DNA of 37,735 bases from Sedimentibacter sp. (GCA_018436705.1 JAHDLA010000005.1:1-37735); one strand, 5' to 3'; shown: positions 6,547 through 15,020, counted from the first letter of the stretch. The notes: generated by a model not told the origin, from the letters alone. A program made the numbers and translations.

Positions 6547-8349
6547 TTGAAAAAATTATTATCGTATCAAATAGTAAATTATCTTGAAAGAAGAGATGTA
6601 AAATATATATTTGGACTTTGTGGTCATACAATCATAGCAATGTTGGATGCATTAAAACAAAGTGAAAAAATAAAATTCATATCAGTTAGGCATGAGCAGA
6701 TAGCTGCAACAGCAGCTGATGGGTACGCAAGAGTGACAAAAAAAGCAGCTGTTGTAATGACTCATTTAGGGCCAGGACTTACTAATGCTGTTACAGGAGT
6801 TGCTAATGCTGCGTTGGATTCTATACCTCTCGTTGTCATTGCAGGTGATGTCCCCAGTTATTATTACGGAAAGCACCCGCACCAGGAAATTAACATGCAC
6901 TGTGATGGATCACAGTATGATATATATAAACCTTTTGTTAAAAGGGCATGGAGATTAGATACTCCTGAACTTATGCCAGAAATACTTGACAAGGCATTTC
7001 GGCTTGCTGAATCGGGAAGACCCGGACCTGTACTTATATCTGTACCAATGGATATGTTTTCGAGAGAAATTGATGAAATATGTTTTCAAAGAACATATAA
7101 GGATTCAAAGTATACTGTCAAGCCATCACTTGCGAAAGAAGCTGCAGAAGAAATAGCAAGGATGCTGATAGAAGCAAAAAATCCTCTTATTCATATAGGT
7201 GGTCAGGCTGTGTATTATGATTCTTCCAAAGAATTGGTGGAACTGGCTGATTTTCTTGATATACCTGTAACAAGGACTTTGATGGGTCAGGGAGGCATAT
7301 CTGACACGCATCCTTTGCTTATAGGAATGACAGGCTTTTGGGGAACGGATTTTGTTAATGGAAAATCATCAGGAGCAGATGTTATTTTAGCAGTGGGAAC
7401 GAGGCTTACGGAAGCAGACAGCAGTTCATGGTATGATGGCATAACATTTAGCAGTAAATCTAAATTTATACAAATAGATATGGATGAGGCTGAAATAGGA
7501 AGAAACTATCCTGTGGAAATAGGTGCAGTTGCAGATCCTAAGCAGGCATTTAAAGCTATATTTGAAGCAGCAAAAAAACTCAAACCGGAAGGGAAAGATA
7601 GGCCAGAAATTAGGGAAGAAATCAAAAAATATAAATCTGATTTCAAAAAATCTAATTTGGAAATATCACTTGACGGAAGATATCCGATGACACCACAGAG
7701 AATACTAAAGGATGTAAGAGAGGTGTTTCCGGATGACGGTCTTATATTTACAGATGTGGGCTGGAATAAAAACGGAGTAGGGCAGCAGTTTGATATAACA
7801 AAGCCTAATACAATTTTCCACCCCGGGGGGATGGCAACTATGGGATTCGGGTCTGCCGCTATACTTGGAGCAAAGCTTGCATCACCCGATAAAAAGGTAA
7901 TGACGCTTATCGGGGACGGAGGGTTTGGAACGAACCCTTCCGTGTTGGCAACTGCGGTAGAGCAAAACATACCTGTCGTATGGATAGTAATGAATAACTT
8001 TGCGTTTGGCACGATTGCAGGATTAGAAGGAAGCGCATTCAATCATTCGTTTGGAACCACATTCTGTACTCCAGACGGCTCAAAATATAATCCTGAATGG
8101 GCAGAAGTTGCAAAAGCTTATGGAGTAAAAGCGAAAAAGATTATGTCAGCTGATGAATTTAAGGAAGGACTCAGAGAAGCTCTTGAATCCAACGAGCCTT
8201 ATCTACTTGATGTTCCGATGGAAAATATTCCTGTGCCTACAGATGGACTATGGAATATCAATGACATATATAAACCGAAAGAAAATGTTATTGATGGAAG
8301 ACTTATGTCAGGAGAAGCTATAAAATCTTATCATAAATCTTTGATTTAG
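6547..8349 (+). CDS. ThDP-dependent enzyme; proposed 1,2-dione ring-opening hydrolase
   Basis: A 600-residue enzyme of the acetolactate-synthase-like ThDP superfamily. The three domains are an N-terminal Pyr domain with activating Glu50 (VRHEQ) and THLGPGLTNAV (72-82), a central domain (about 195-345) with HIGGQAVYY, and a C-terminal PP domain with GDGGFG (456-461) and N483-N484, the expected GDG-to-NN spacing. TTG start at 6547 behind AGGAGG. It is not a clear acetolactate synthase: there is no regulatory subunit gene and no branched-chain pathway nearby. IolD and cyclohexane-1,2-dione hydrolase of this superfamily hydrolyse the bond between two ring carbonyls; the context suggests the same reaction here, opening 1-hydroxy-3,4-dioxocyclohexane-1-carboxylate. 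Superfamily firm; reaction inferred. Confidence 0.88.
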   Translation: MKKLLSYQIVNYLERRDVKYIFGLCGHTIIAMLDALKQSEKIKFISVRHEQIAATAADGYARVTKKAAVVMTHLGPGLTNAVTGVANAALDSIPLVVIAGDVPSYYYGKHPHQEINMHCDGSQYDIYKPFVKRAWRLDTPELMPEILDKAFRLAESGRPGPVLISVPMDMFSREIDEICFQRTYKDSKYTVKPSLAKEAAEEIARMLIEAKNPLIHIGGQAVYYDSSKELVELADFLDIPVTRTLMGQGGISDTHPLLIGMTGFWGTDFVNGKSSGADVILAVGTRLTEADSSSWYDGITFSSKSKFIQIDMDEAEIGRNYPVEIGAVADPKQAFKAIFEAAKKLKPEGKDRPEIREEIKKYKSDFKKSNLEISLDGRYPMTPQRILKDVREVFPDDGLIFTDVGWNKNGVGQQFDITKPNTIFHPGGMATMGFGSAAILGAKLASPDKKVMTLIGDGGFGTNPSVLATAVEQNIPVVWIVMNNFAFGTIAGLEGSAFNHSFGTTFCTPDGSKYNPEWAEVAKAYGVKAKKIMSADEFKEGLREALESNEPYLLDVPMENIPVPTDGLWNINDIYKPKENVIDGRLMSGEAIKSYHKSLI

Positions 8350-8395
8350 TTAGAATAGAATGTAATTAATAAAATTAATTGAAGGAGTTGATTAA

Positions 8396-9256
8396 ATGTC
8401 CAATAGAATACAAGGAACAAGCACATTGGTAGGATTACTTGGATATCCGCTAAAACATAGTAAATCACCTCATATGCATAATACAGCTTTTGAGGAGCTT
8501 GGATTGGATTACGTTTATATGGCTTTTGAAATTCATGACGGTTATATAAAGGAAGGGCTTGATGCTATGAGAATCCTAAACGCAGAAGGATGCAATGTTA
8601 CTATGCCTCACAAAAAAAGTGTTTTGAAATACTTGGATGATATTTCTGAAGATGCAAAAATAATAGGTTCTGTAAATACAGTAAAAAATGATGGTGTAAA
8701 GCTTACAGGATATAATACTGACGGAAGAGGATTTGTCAAAGCTCTGGAAGAAAATGATGTAGAATATAAAGGAAAAAAAATAGTGCTGGCAGGAGCAGGA
8801 GGTGCTGCGAGGGCAGTTGCAACACAGCTTGCATATGAAGGAGCTGCTGAGATTGTTATATTCAATAGGACGTTAAGCTCAGCAGAAGAAATAATAGAAA
8901 ACATTAATATCAATATTCCAGAATGCAAAGGCAGAGCAATTAAGTTAAGCGAGGAAGTCCTTAGAGAAGAGATTCAAGATGCAACAATATTGGTAAACTG
9001 CACATCGCTTGGCATGAAGCCTACAATAGATAAAGCAATAGTATCTTCACCAGATGCATTTCCTAAAAACCTATTTGTTGCTGATATAGTTTATGATCCA
9101 GATAAAACAAAATTTCTTAAAATGGCAGAAGAGGCAGGCTGTAGATATATGAACGGACTAATGATGATGATATGGCAGGGAGCTATTGCATTTAAAATCT
9201 GGACAGGAAAAAATATGCCAATTGAACTGGTGAAAAAAGAAATACTTGGACATTAA
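8396..9256 (+). CDS. aroE: Shikimate (or quinate) dehydrogenase, AroE family
   Basis: A 286-residue shikimate dehydrogenase homologue. The substrate lobe has SKSPHMHN (22-29; Ser22 and Ser24 would hold the carboxylate), NVTMPHK with catalytic Lys73, and NTDGRGF with Asp109. The Rossmann lobe has GAGGAARA (133-140) and NRT (157-159), the motif that usually marks NADP preference. A late Gln in MMMIWQGAIAF completes the site. GGAG precedes the ATG. It sits inside a LysR-controlled operon with a TRAP transporter and without aroA, aroB, aroC or aroK, so I infer a catabolic role: oxidising imported shikimate to 3-dehydroshikimate and perhaps quinate to 3-dehydroquinate. A purely biosynthetic role is possible but fits the neighbours less well. 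Confidence 0.92.
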   Translation: MSNRIQGTSTLVGLLGYPLKHSKSPHMHNTAFEELGLDYVYMAFEIHDGYIKEGLDAMRILNAEGCNVTMPHKKSVLKYLDDISEDAKIIGSVNTVKNDGVKLTGYNTDGRGFVKALEENDVEYKGKKIVLAGAGGAARAVATQLAYEGAAEIVIFNRTLSSAEEIIENININIPECKGRAIKLSEEVLREEIQDATILVNCTSLGMKPTIDKAIVSSPDAFPKNLFVADIVYDPDKTKFLKMAEEAGCRYMNGLMMMIWQGAIAFKIWTGKNMPIELVKKEILGH

Positions 9257-9270
9257 TTAGTATTACTGAT

Positions 9271-9303
9271 GCTGCCATGGCCTTTTAAACAGGCTATGTC
9301 AGC
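9271..9303 (+). other. Intercistronic hairpin between aroE and dctQ
   Basis: GCTGCCATGGCC and GGCTATGTCAGC pair over 12 positions with one mismatch and one G-U, around a 9-base AT loop. There is no T run, so it is more likely an RNA-stability or processing element than a terminator. Confidence 0.55.
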
Positions 9304-9334
9304 TGCTCCGGTTAATAAAGTAGGGAGGTGTAAC

Positions 9335-9811
9335 ATGTCTTTTATTAAATGGATTGATGATCATATTGAGGAAGTTGCTCTTGTAGTATTGCTCATATTT
9401 ATGACTATTGTAATGAGTATTCAGGTAATAGCTAGGTATGTATTTAGTTATTCATTAACATGGTCTGAGGAAATAACACGTTATATGTTTATATGGTCTG
9501 GATTTCTTAGTATAAGTTTTTGCTATAAAAAAGGTATAGTAATAAAGATTGAGCAGGTATTAAGTCTATTGCCAAATCCAGTTAGAAAGATCATAAGTAT
9601 ATTTGAAAAATTGGTAGCGCTTGTTTTTTTTATATATATGGTTCCATTTGGATATAAATTTCTGCTTGCTTCCATTGATAGCGGACAGTTAAGCCCGGCA
9701 ATGAGATTACCTATGCATCTTATTCAATCTGCTCCTATTGTAGGTTTTATATTAACTGCAGCAAGAGTTGCAGAAGGGCTTATTAAAGAATTAACAGTTA
9801 AAACAGATTAA
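9335..9811 (+). CDS. dctQ: TRAP transporter small membrane subunit
   Basis: A 158-residue DctQ-family protein with four hydrophobic segments (about 16-36, 47-66, 88-108 and 125-145 by eye) and the SLTWSEEITRYMFIWSGFLS region typical of the family, a good match for its usual size. An open frame extends upstream to 9269, but GGGAGGTG lies just before the ATG at 9335, which I take as the start. It pairs with the large DctM subunit 21 bases downstream and with the binding protein to form a Na+- or H+-driven importer of organic acids. Because it sits in the shikimate-type operon, the cargo is inferred to be shikimate or quinate. Confidence 0.93.
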   Translation: MSFIKWIDDHIEEVALVVLLIFMTIVMSIQVIARYVFSYSLTWSEEITRYMFIWSGFLSISFCYKKGIVIKIEQVLSLLPNPVRKIISIFEKLVALVFFIYMVPFGYKFLLASIDSGQLSPAMRLPMHLIQSAPIVGFILTAARVAEGLIKELTVKTD

Positions 9812-9832
9812 GTTTACTAGAAAGGAGAAATT

Positions 9833-11125
9833 ATGTCAGCTGGAATTTTATTTGGATTATTCTTTGTATTTTTGGCTTTGGCAATTCCTATATCCACTAC
9901 TTTAGGTATAGTATCAATAGTACCTTCTCTCTTTAACAGCTCATTTCCGGCAAATGCACAGTATATAATAAGAGCGATGTTTGCAGGTATGGATAGCTTT
10001 CCTCTGTTAGCAGTTCCAATGTTTATATTGTCTGGTATTCTTATGGCAAGAGGAGGAGTATCAAAGAAGCTGTTTAATGTATTCTCATTTTTTATAGGGG
10101 ATAAGACAGCCGGAATGCCATGTGCGGTTGTAATAACATGTCTTTTCTATGGAGCTATTTCGGGATCTGCTCCGGCAACTGTTGCAGCAGTTGGAAGCAT
10201 GACAATACCAATACTTATTAATATGGGATATGACAAAGTTTTTACTACGGCACTGGTTGCAGTTTCCGGAGGACTCGGAGTAATAATACCACCGAGCATT
10301 CCATTTATAATTTATGGAATGAGCACAGGAACATCTGTTGGAGAACTGTTTGTTGCAGGAATTGTTCCAGGACTTTTGATAGGCTCCCTTTTAATGGGTT
10401 ATGCGTATTATTATTGCAGGAAAAATGGCGAGGATAAGGAAAAAATAAATGCAAGTGTGAAGGTATTAAGGGACAAAGGATTCATAGAGGTAATAAAAGA
10501 TAGTTCATGGGCTTTGCTTACACCTGTAATTATACTAGGAAGTATTTACAGCGGTATTGCATCTCCTACTGAGGCTGCAGTATTTTCTGTAATATACGCT
10601 CTTATAATAAGCTTGTTTGTATATAAATCTTTAGAGTTGAAAGATTTATGGAAGATATTTATAGAAGCTGTAAGAACATATGCACCGTTATTGTTTATAA
10701 TCTCGGCAGCAATTGCATTTTCAAGAGTATTAACATTGCTTCAGGTTCCTCAGACAGTTGCGGAAACTATAATGTCTACATTTTCTGGTAAAGTGGCAAT
10801 ACTTCTTATAATAAATGTGTTCCTGCTGTTTGTGGGAATGGTTATGGATACAACGCCAGCTATATTGATACTGTCACCTATTTTTATGCCTATTATTAAG
10901 GCCATTGATATGAATCCTATACATTTTGGCGTTGTCATGGTTGTGAATCTTGCAATTGGTTTTGTCACACCTCCTGTTGGCGTAAACTTGTTTGTTGCAG
11001 GGTCGCTTACAGGCGTATCTGTACTTGACATTGCAAAAGAAGCAATACCGCTTATTATTATATTTTTAGTAGCATTATTATTTATAACATTTATTCCAGA
11101 AATAAGTCTTTTGATTGTTTCTTAA
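9833..11125 (+). CDS. dctM: TRAP transporter large permease subunit
   Basis: A 430-residue DctM-family permease with many membrane helices along its length. Typical stretches are PLLAVPMFILSGILMARGG, FYGAISGSAPATVAAVGSMTI, LGVIIPPSIPFIIYG and a late FVTPPVGVNLFV. It forms the translocation path that couples ion flow to uptake of the acid delivered by DctP. AAAGGAG precedes the ATG. Gene order is Q-M-P, with the binding protein last behind a hairpin at 11167-11189. Confidence 0.95.
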   Translation: MSAGILFGLFFVFLALAIPISTTLGIVSIVPSLFNSSFPANAQYIIRAMFAGMDSFPLLAVPMFILSGILMARGGVSKKLFNVFSFFIGDKTAGMPCAVVITCLFYGAISGSAPATVAAVGSMTIPILINMGYDKVFTTALVAVSGGLGVIIPPSIPFIIYGMSTGTSVGELFVAGIVPGLLIGSLLMGYAYYYCRKNGEDKEKINASVKVLRDKGFIEVIKDSSWALLTPVIILGSIYSGIASPTEAAVFSVIYALIISLFVYKSLELKDLWKIFIEAVRTYAPLLFIISAAIAFSRVLTLLQVPQTVAETIMSTFSGKVAILLIINVFLLFVGMVMDTTPAILILSPIFMPIIKAIDMNPIHFGVVMVVNLAIGFVTPPVGVNLFVAGSLTGVSVLDIAKEAIPLIIIFLVALLFITFIPEISLLIVS

Positions 11126-11166
11126 AATTAATGAAGATTAATGAAATAAATAATAGAGATATAAAT

Positions 11167-11189
11167 TTCTGATTATTTAAAAATCAGAA
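11167..11189 (+). other. Hairpin between dctM and dctP
   Basis: TTCTGATT and AATCAGAA form an 8-bp stem around ATTTAAA, with no T run after it. Such hairpins often protect the 5' end of a binding-protein message and allow higher expression of dctP; that role is inferred. Confidence 0.55.
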
Positions 11190-11222
11190 TTATATAAAAT
11201 AATTGAAAGGTGGATGTATAAA

Positions 11223-12272
11223 GTGAAAGATATGAAAAAATTTTTAAGTATTCTTATGATACTAGCTATGATTTTTACAATGACGGCATGCAGTCAACAG
11301 ACTACAGAAGATAACCCTGTTGAACCAGAAAATGAAACACCTACACCATCCTCAGATATAGGAGAATATTCTTGGTCACTAGGAACTGACAGCCCTGAGG
11401 ATACTGTAACGCAGAAATATGCCGAAAAATTTGCAGAAGAAGTTGGAGCGCTCAGTGGTGGAAAAATGAAAATTCAGGTTTATTCAAACGGAACTCTGGG
11501 CGGAGACAGAGAAATGCTTGAAAGCATTAAAGGCGGCAACATACAGTTTGTAGTCCAGACAACTGCACCTCAGGTTAATTTCATGCCTAAGCTTGCTGTA
11601 TTTGATGTACCAAATGCATATGCTACAATAGAAGAAGTTAGAAAAGCAGTTGATAATGAAAGTTTTATGAAAACTATAAATAATGTTTATAAAGATGCCG
11701 GGTATCATCTTATGGCATATGCGGATCAAGGATTTAGAGTAATGTCAACAAATAAGAAGATAGAGACTATCGATGATTTTAAAGGACAAAAGATCAGAAC
11801 AATGGAAAATGCAAACCATATAGCTTATTGGAAAGCACTTGGAGCGAACCCAACACCTATGGCATTTGCAGAAGTTTACATAGGATTGCAGCAGGGAACG
11901 ATAGATGCACAGGAAAACCCATATGAAGTTATTGTTTCTTCTAAATTCTATGAACAGCAGAAATATGTAATAAAAACAAACCATATACCGCACCTTCTTT
12001 CACTAATAACAAGCAGCGACTTATATAGTGGACTTAGTGATGCTGAAAAAGCTATATTGGACGAAGCTGCATTAAATGCGAAATCATATGCACGTGAACA
12101 AGCAGATTCTCGTGTTTCTGACAGAGTAAGTATAATAGAATCGAACGGCGCTGAAATAATTGAAATCAATGCTGATGTATTTACTGCAATGCAAGAGGCT
12201 GTACAATCTGTATACGAAAGTATAAAGGAGCAGGTAGGAGAAGAACTGTTGAATGCATATCTTGGGCACTAA
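11223..12272 (+). CDS. dctP: TRAP substrate-binding lipoprotein
   Basis: A DctP-family extracellular binding protein of about 349 residues. It opens with a hydrophobic signal (MKKFLSILMILAMIFTMTAC), ending in a lipobox-like MTAC, and a Ser/Thr/Pro/Glu-rich linker; the mature part contains the family's GTLGGDREMLESIKGG and QQGTIDAQENP. The arginine in FKGQKIRTMENA is the conserved residue that usually grips the ligand carboxylate. Start choice: the ATG at 11214 abuts the ribosome site GGTGG, so the in-frame GTG at 11223 (spacing nine) is likelier. The cargo is inferred to be a hydroaromatic carboxylate from the operon. Two hairpins follow. Confidence 0.93.
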   Translation: MKDMKKFLSILMILAMIFTMTACSQQTTEDNPVEPENETPTPSSDIGEYSWSLGTDSPEDTVTQKYAEKFAEEVGALSGGKMKIQVYSNGTLGGDREMLESIKGGNIQFVVQTTAPQVNFMPKLAVFDVPNAYATIEEVRKAVDNESFMKTINNVYKDAGYHLMAYADQGFRVMSTNKKIETIDDFKGQKIRTMENANHIAYWKALGANPTPMAFAEVYIGLQQGTIDAQENPYEVIVSSKFYEQQKYVIKTNHIPHLLSLITSSDLYSGLSDAEKAILDEAALNAKSYAREQADSRVSDRVSIIESNGAEIIEINADVFTAMQEAVQSVYESIKEQVGEELLNAYLGH

Positions 12273-12323
12273 TGCCAATAGTATAAAGCATTAATCATGT
12301 AAAAACTAATAAATTGTTTGAAT

Positions 12324-12362
12324 GAAACATAAAGCAGATATAAATATTTTGCTTTATGTTTC
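12324..12362 (+). terminator. First hairpin after dctP
   Basis: GAAACATAAAGCA and TGCTTTATGTTTC form a perfect 13-bp stem. No T run follows, so it may be an mRNA 3'-end stabiliser rather than the terminator itself. Confidence 0.5.
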
Positions 12363-12386
12363 ACATGTTTAAAAGAACTTATTGGT

Positions 12387-12425
12387 AAACAAGTGTCGCA
12401 GTTGCAATAGGCGACACTTGTTTAT
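12387..12425 (+). terminator. Second hairpin after dctP, probable operon terminator
   Basis: AAACAAGTGTCGC and GCGACACTTGTTT form a 13-bp stem with an 11-base loop, followed by TTATAC. The U tract is short but the stem is strong. With the hairpin at 12324 it occupies much of the 320-base gap before aroD. Confidence 0.65.
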
Positions 12426-12455
12426 ACAAAAATTTAGTAATTGGTAAATTAAGAA

Positions 12456-12484
12456 TTGTTTCTATAGGTAAACAGAATTATAAT
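12456..12484 (+). promoter_or_regulatory. Probable aroD promoter
   Basis: TTGTTT, 17 bases, TATAAT, just downstream of the tandem hairpins. It implies that aroD has its own transcript with a leader of about 100 bases. No copy of the CATAGAA operator is visible here. Confidence 0.55.
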
Positions 12485-12592
12485 AGATAGAAAAGAATAT
12501 TTATATCATATCTTTGGTGAAAATTTCATTAGGATGTCATGAAAGTGACAAATAGAGATAACTAGACTTCATTGTAAAAGGAGATGGACTTA

Positions 12593-13366
12593 TTGAAAAA
12601 CATTGAAATTAGAGGCATTAAAATAGGTGAAGGAATGCCTAAAATAATAATACCATTGGTTGAAAGTACAGAAGCGGAAATAATTCAAAAGGTAAAGAGA
12701 TTTAAAGGCTTAAAGTATGATGCTGTTGAATGGAGAGCTGATTTTTTTGACGATGTTTTGAGTTTTGAAAAAGTAACAGAAGTGTTAAAAAAAGTTAGAA
12801 ATTTGATACCAGATAAAATTGTACTTTTTACATATAGGACGAAAAAAGAAGGCGGTAACAAAGAAATATCTTATGAGGATTACTGCGCACTAAATAAAGC
12901 AGTGGCTGAAACAGGTGATGCAGATATTATAGATGTGGAAATTTTTTTGGGAGATAAAGGGGCAGAAAGAATTATAAATAATATTCATTCCTGCAATGTA
13001 CTTGTGGTTGCTTCAAACCATGATTTTCACAAGACACCAGATAAGAAAGATATAATTTCACGAATGTGCAAAATGCAGGATGCTGGTGCTGATATATTAA
13101 AAATTGCTGTAATGCCTCAAAATATAGAGGATTTGTTAATATTGATGTCTGCTACATACGAAATGAAAGAAAAATATACAAATCGACCCATAATAACTAT
13201 GTCAATGGGAACCATGGGAATGATGAGCAGACTGGCTGGAGAAATTTTTGGTTCTGCATTTACATTTGGAGCTGTAGGTGAAACATCAGCTCCGGGGCAG
13301 ATACCCGCTGATCAGCTTCATACGGTTCTTAGCATTATACATCAAAATATAAAAAGCAAAGGCTAA
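12593..13366 (+). CDS. aroD: 3-dehydroquinate dehydratase, type I
   Basis: Type I (Schiff-base) dehydroquinase interconverting 3-dehydroquinate and 3-dehydroshikimate. With the TTG start at 12593 (nine bases after AGGAG) the protein has 257 residues and its active-site residues fall on the numbers used for the Salmonella enzyme: Glu46, Arg48, Arg82, His143, Lys170, Arg213, Ser232 and Gln236. The ATG at 12584 overlaps the ribosome site and is unlikely. It follows the aroE-TRAP operon but has its own promoter. In a catabolic reading it would hydrate 3-dehydroshikimate to 3-dehydroquinate, since the reaction is reversible; it could also serve chorismate synthesis, and a separate promoter would allow both. 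Confidence 0.95.
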   Translation: MKNIEIRGIKIGEGMPKIIIPLVESTEAEIIQKVKRFKGLKYDAVEWRADFFDDVLSFEKVTEVLKKVRNLIPDKIVLFTYRTKKEGGNKEISYEDYCALNKAVAETGDADIIDVEIFLGDKGAERIINNIHSCNVLVVASNHDFHKTPDKKDIISRMCKMQDAGADILKIAVMPQNIEDLLILMSATYEMKEKYTNRPIITMSMGTMGMMSRLAGEIFGSAFTFGAVGETSAPGQIPADQLHTVLSIIHQNIKSKG

Positions 13367-13477
13367 TGCATATTTTAAATGAGGTAGATATTTCATTTAG
13401 AGAATTAAGAAATTTAGTTTGAAAAAACAAATTTAGTGCTATATAATTGAGACAATTACAAAATTTAGGAGATTTAT

Positions 13478-13900
13478 ATGAAAAAGACGAAAATAAATGC
13501 TAATTTAAAAGGAAACATGGCTTTTGAAATGCAGATAGATGGTCACACTTTAATAACAGATACAGTTATTGAAAATGGGGGAAATGATCTAGGTCCCAGT
13601 CCAAAATCACTATTATTAGCAGGCCTTATTGGCTGTTCAGGAATTGATATAATGACTATTGTTAAAAAAATGAGACTCGATGTTAAGGATGTTCAGGTTG
13701 AAATTGAGGCTGAATCCAGAGATGAAGATCCGAAAATATATAATTATATTAAGATTATTTATAAATTTATAGGAACTAATCTTGAATATAACAAACTAGA
13801 AAGGGCTGTTAAGCTTTCACTTGAAAAGTATTGTGGTGTGGCAGCTATGCTTGAAAAAGCTGTTCCTATTTCACATGAAATACAAATTGTTGAGAAATAA
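13478..13900 (+). CDS. OsmC-family protein
   Basis: A 140-residue OsmC/Ohr-fold protein. It keeps the two cysteines of the family's peroxide site, in GLIGCSGIDI and EKYCGVAAM, and the GPSPKSLLLAGLIGC helix. Family members reduce organic hydroperoxides with thiols or have unknown roles. AGGAG lies before the ATG, and a terminator follows at 13934. It stands alone between aroD and prmA, so no pathway can be inferred. Confidence 0.9.
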   Translation: MKKTKINANLKGNMAFEMQIDGHTLITDTVIENGGNDLGPSPKSLLLAGLIGCSGIDIMTIVKKMRLDVKDVQVEIEAESRDEDPKIYNYIKIIYKFIGTNLEYNKLERAVKLSLEKYCGVAAMLEKAVPISHEIQIVEK

Positions 13901-13933
13901 ATTAGAATATGAATATTGACACATAAGTAATTG

Positions 13934-13967
13934 TAAAGGCACTGTATCCGTTAAACGGTGCTTTTTC
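13934..13967 (+). terminator. Terminator after the OsmC gene
   Basis: AAAGGCAC and GGTGCTTTTT pair imperfectly around an inner CCGTT/AACGG stem, followed by a T run. Confidence 0.75.
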
Positions 13968-14035
13968 ATTGATAAAATAGCAGTATTAGATTATAATAAA
14001 TAGTACTGTAAAATTTTGTTTATTTGGGAGGAATA

Positions 14036-15010
14036 ATGAACTGGGCTGAGGTTTCTATATATACGACAACAAATGGAATAGAAATAATAAACGGAGCTTT
14101 GCTGAAATTTGGAATAAATGATGCAGTTATAGAGGATGCAGGAGTTTTTGAAGATTTTTTAAATAGTGATACATTAAATTGGGACTATTATGATGAAGAA
14201 CTTGCAGGAATGAAAAATTGTGAAAGCTGCATAAAGATATATTTAGCAGATAATAGTCAGGGAATGGAGCTTTTTAGGAAAGTAGAGAAATACATTGAAG
14301 ATTTAAAGAAAGAAAACAATGAAATCGATATGGGCAGACTGGAAATATCTACGAGAATTTTAAATGATGAAGACTGGGCAAACAACTGGAAAAAGTATTT
14401 TAAACCTTTTTCTGTTTCAAATAAAATAATTATAAAACCTTCATGGGAAGAACTTGAGAACTCTGCAGAAGGAAAAATTATTCTTAATATTGATCCTGGC
14501 ATGAGCTTTGGGACAGGTCAGCATCATACTACAAGGCTTTGTATTGAACAGATAATTAAACATCTTAATGCTGGTGATGAGGTGCTAGATATGGGGTGCG
14601 GAAGCGGAATACTTTCTATAGCATCTTTACTGCTTGGAGCTGTTAAGGCAACAGGTGTGGATATAGATGAAAATGCAGTCAGAATTGCTAAAGAAAATGC
14701 TGAACTAAATAACATTTATGAAGACAGGTTAAGTGTTTTTTGCGGAGATGTAACCGATGATAAAAATTTGCAGGATTCAATAGGATATAACAAGTATGAT
14801 ATTCTGGAAATAAATATTATTGCCCAGATTATAATGGGTATGAGTGCTACATTCCCGAAATTTTTGAAAAATGGAGGTCTTGTAATAGCCTCTGGTATAA
14901 TAAAAAAATACGTTGATGATGTTGTAGAAAACTTTAAATCTTTAGGATTTGAAATACTAGAGATTAATGATAGTGAAGAATGGGTCTGTGTAACAGCTCA
15001 ACTAAAATAG
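14036..15010 (+). CDS. prmA: Ribosomal protein L11 methyltransferase
   Basis: A 324-residue PrmA, which trimethylates ribosomal protein L11 using S-adenosylmethionine. The N-terminal half is the L11-recognition region (EDWANNWKKYFKPF near 122-135). The C-terminal Rossmann methyltransferase has FGTGQHHTTRL and DMGCGSGILSIA. The ATG at 14036 follows GGGAGG, while the upstream in-frame TTG at 14024 lies before that ribosome site. rsmE starts ten bases after the stop. In many Firmicutes this pair follows dnaJ; here it lies about 16 kb upstream of hrcA. Confidence 0.95.
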   Translation: MNWAEVSIYTTTNGIEIINGALLKFGINDAVIEDAGVFEDFLNSDTLNWDYYDEELAGMKNCESCIKIYLADNSQGMELFRKVEKYIEDLKKENNEIDMGRLEISTRILNDEDWANNWKKYFKPFSVSNKIIIKPSWEELENSAEGKIILNIDPGMSFGTGQHHTTRLCIEQIIKHLNAGDEVLDMGCGSGILSIASLLLGAVKATGVDIDENAVRIAKENAELNNIYEDRLSVFCGDVTDDKNLQDSIGYNKYDILEINIIAQIIMGMSATFPKFLKNGGLVIASGIIKKYVDDVVENFKSLGFEILEINDSEEWVCVTAQLK

Positions 15011-15020
15011 CGAGGTAAAT

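Noticed and set aside
7506..8042. A 178-codon minus-strand frame inside the ThDP enzyme gene
   Set aside because: Antisense shadow of a strongly conserved coding region; no ribosome site and no recognisable domain.
4182..8349. A sulfonate pathway (sulfoacetaldehyde dehydrogenase plus Xsc-like ThDP enzyme)
   Set aside because: The dehydrogenase and ThDP enzyme could suggest it, but there is no phosphotransacetylase, sulfite exporter or other sulfonate gene, and the operon carries aroE beside them.
9269..9334. An N-terminal extension of DctQ starting at 9269
   Set aside because: The extension overlaps the intercistronic hairpin and has no ribosome site, while GGGAGGTG precedes the ATG at 9335.
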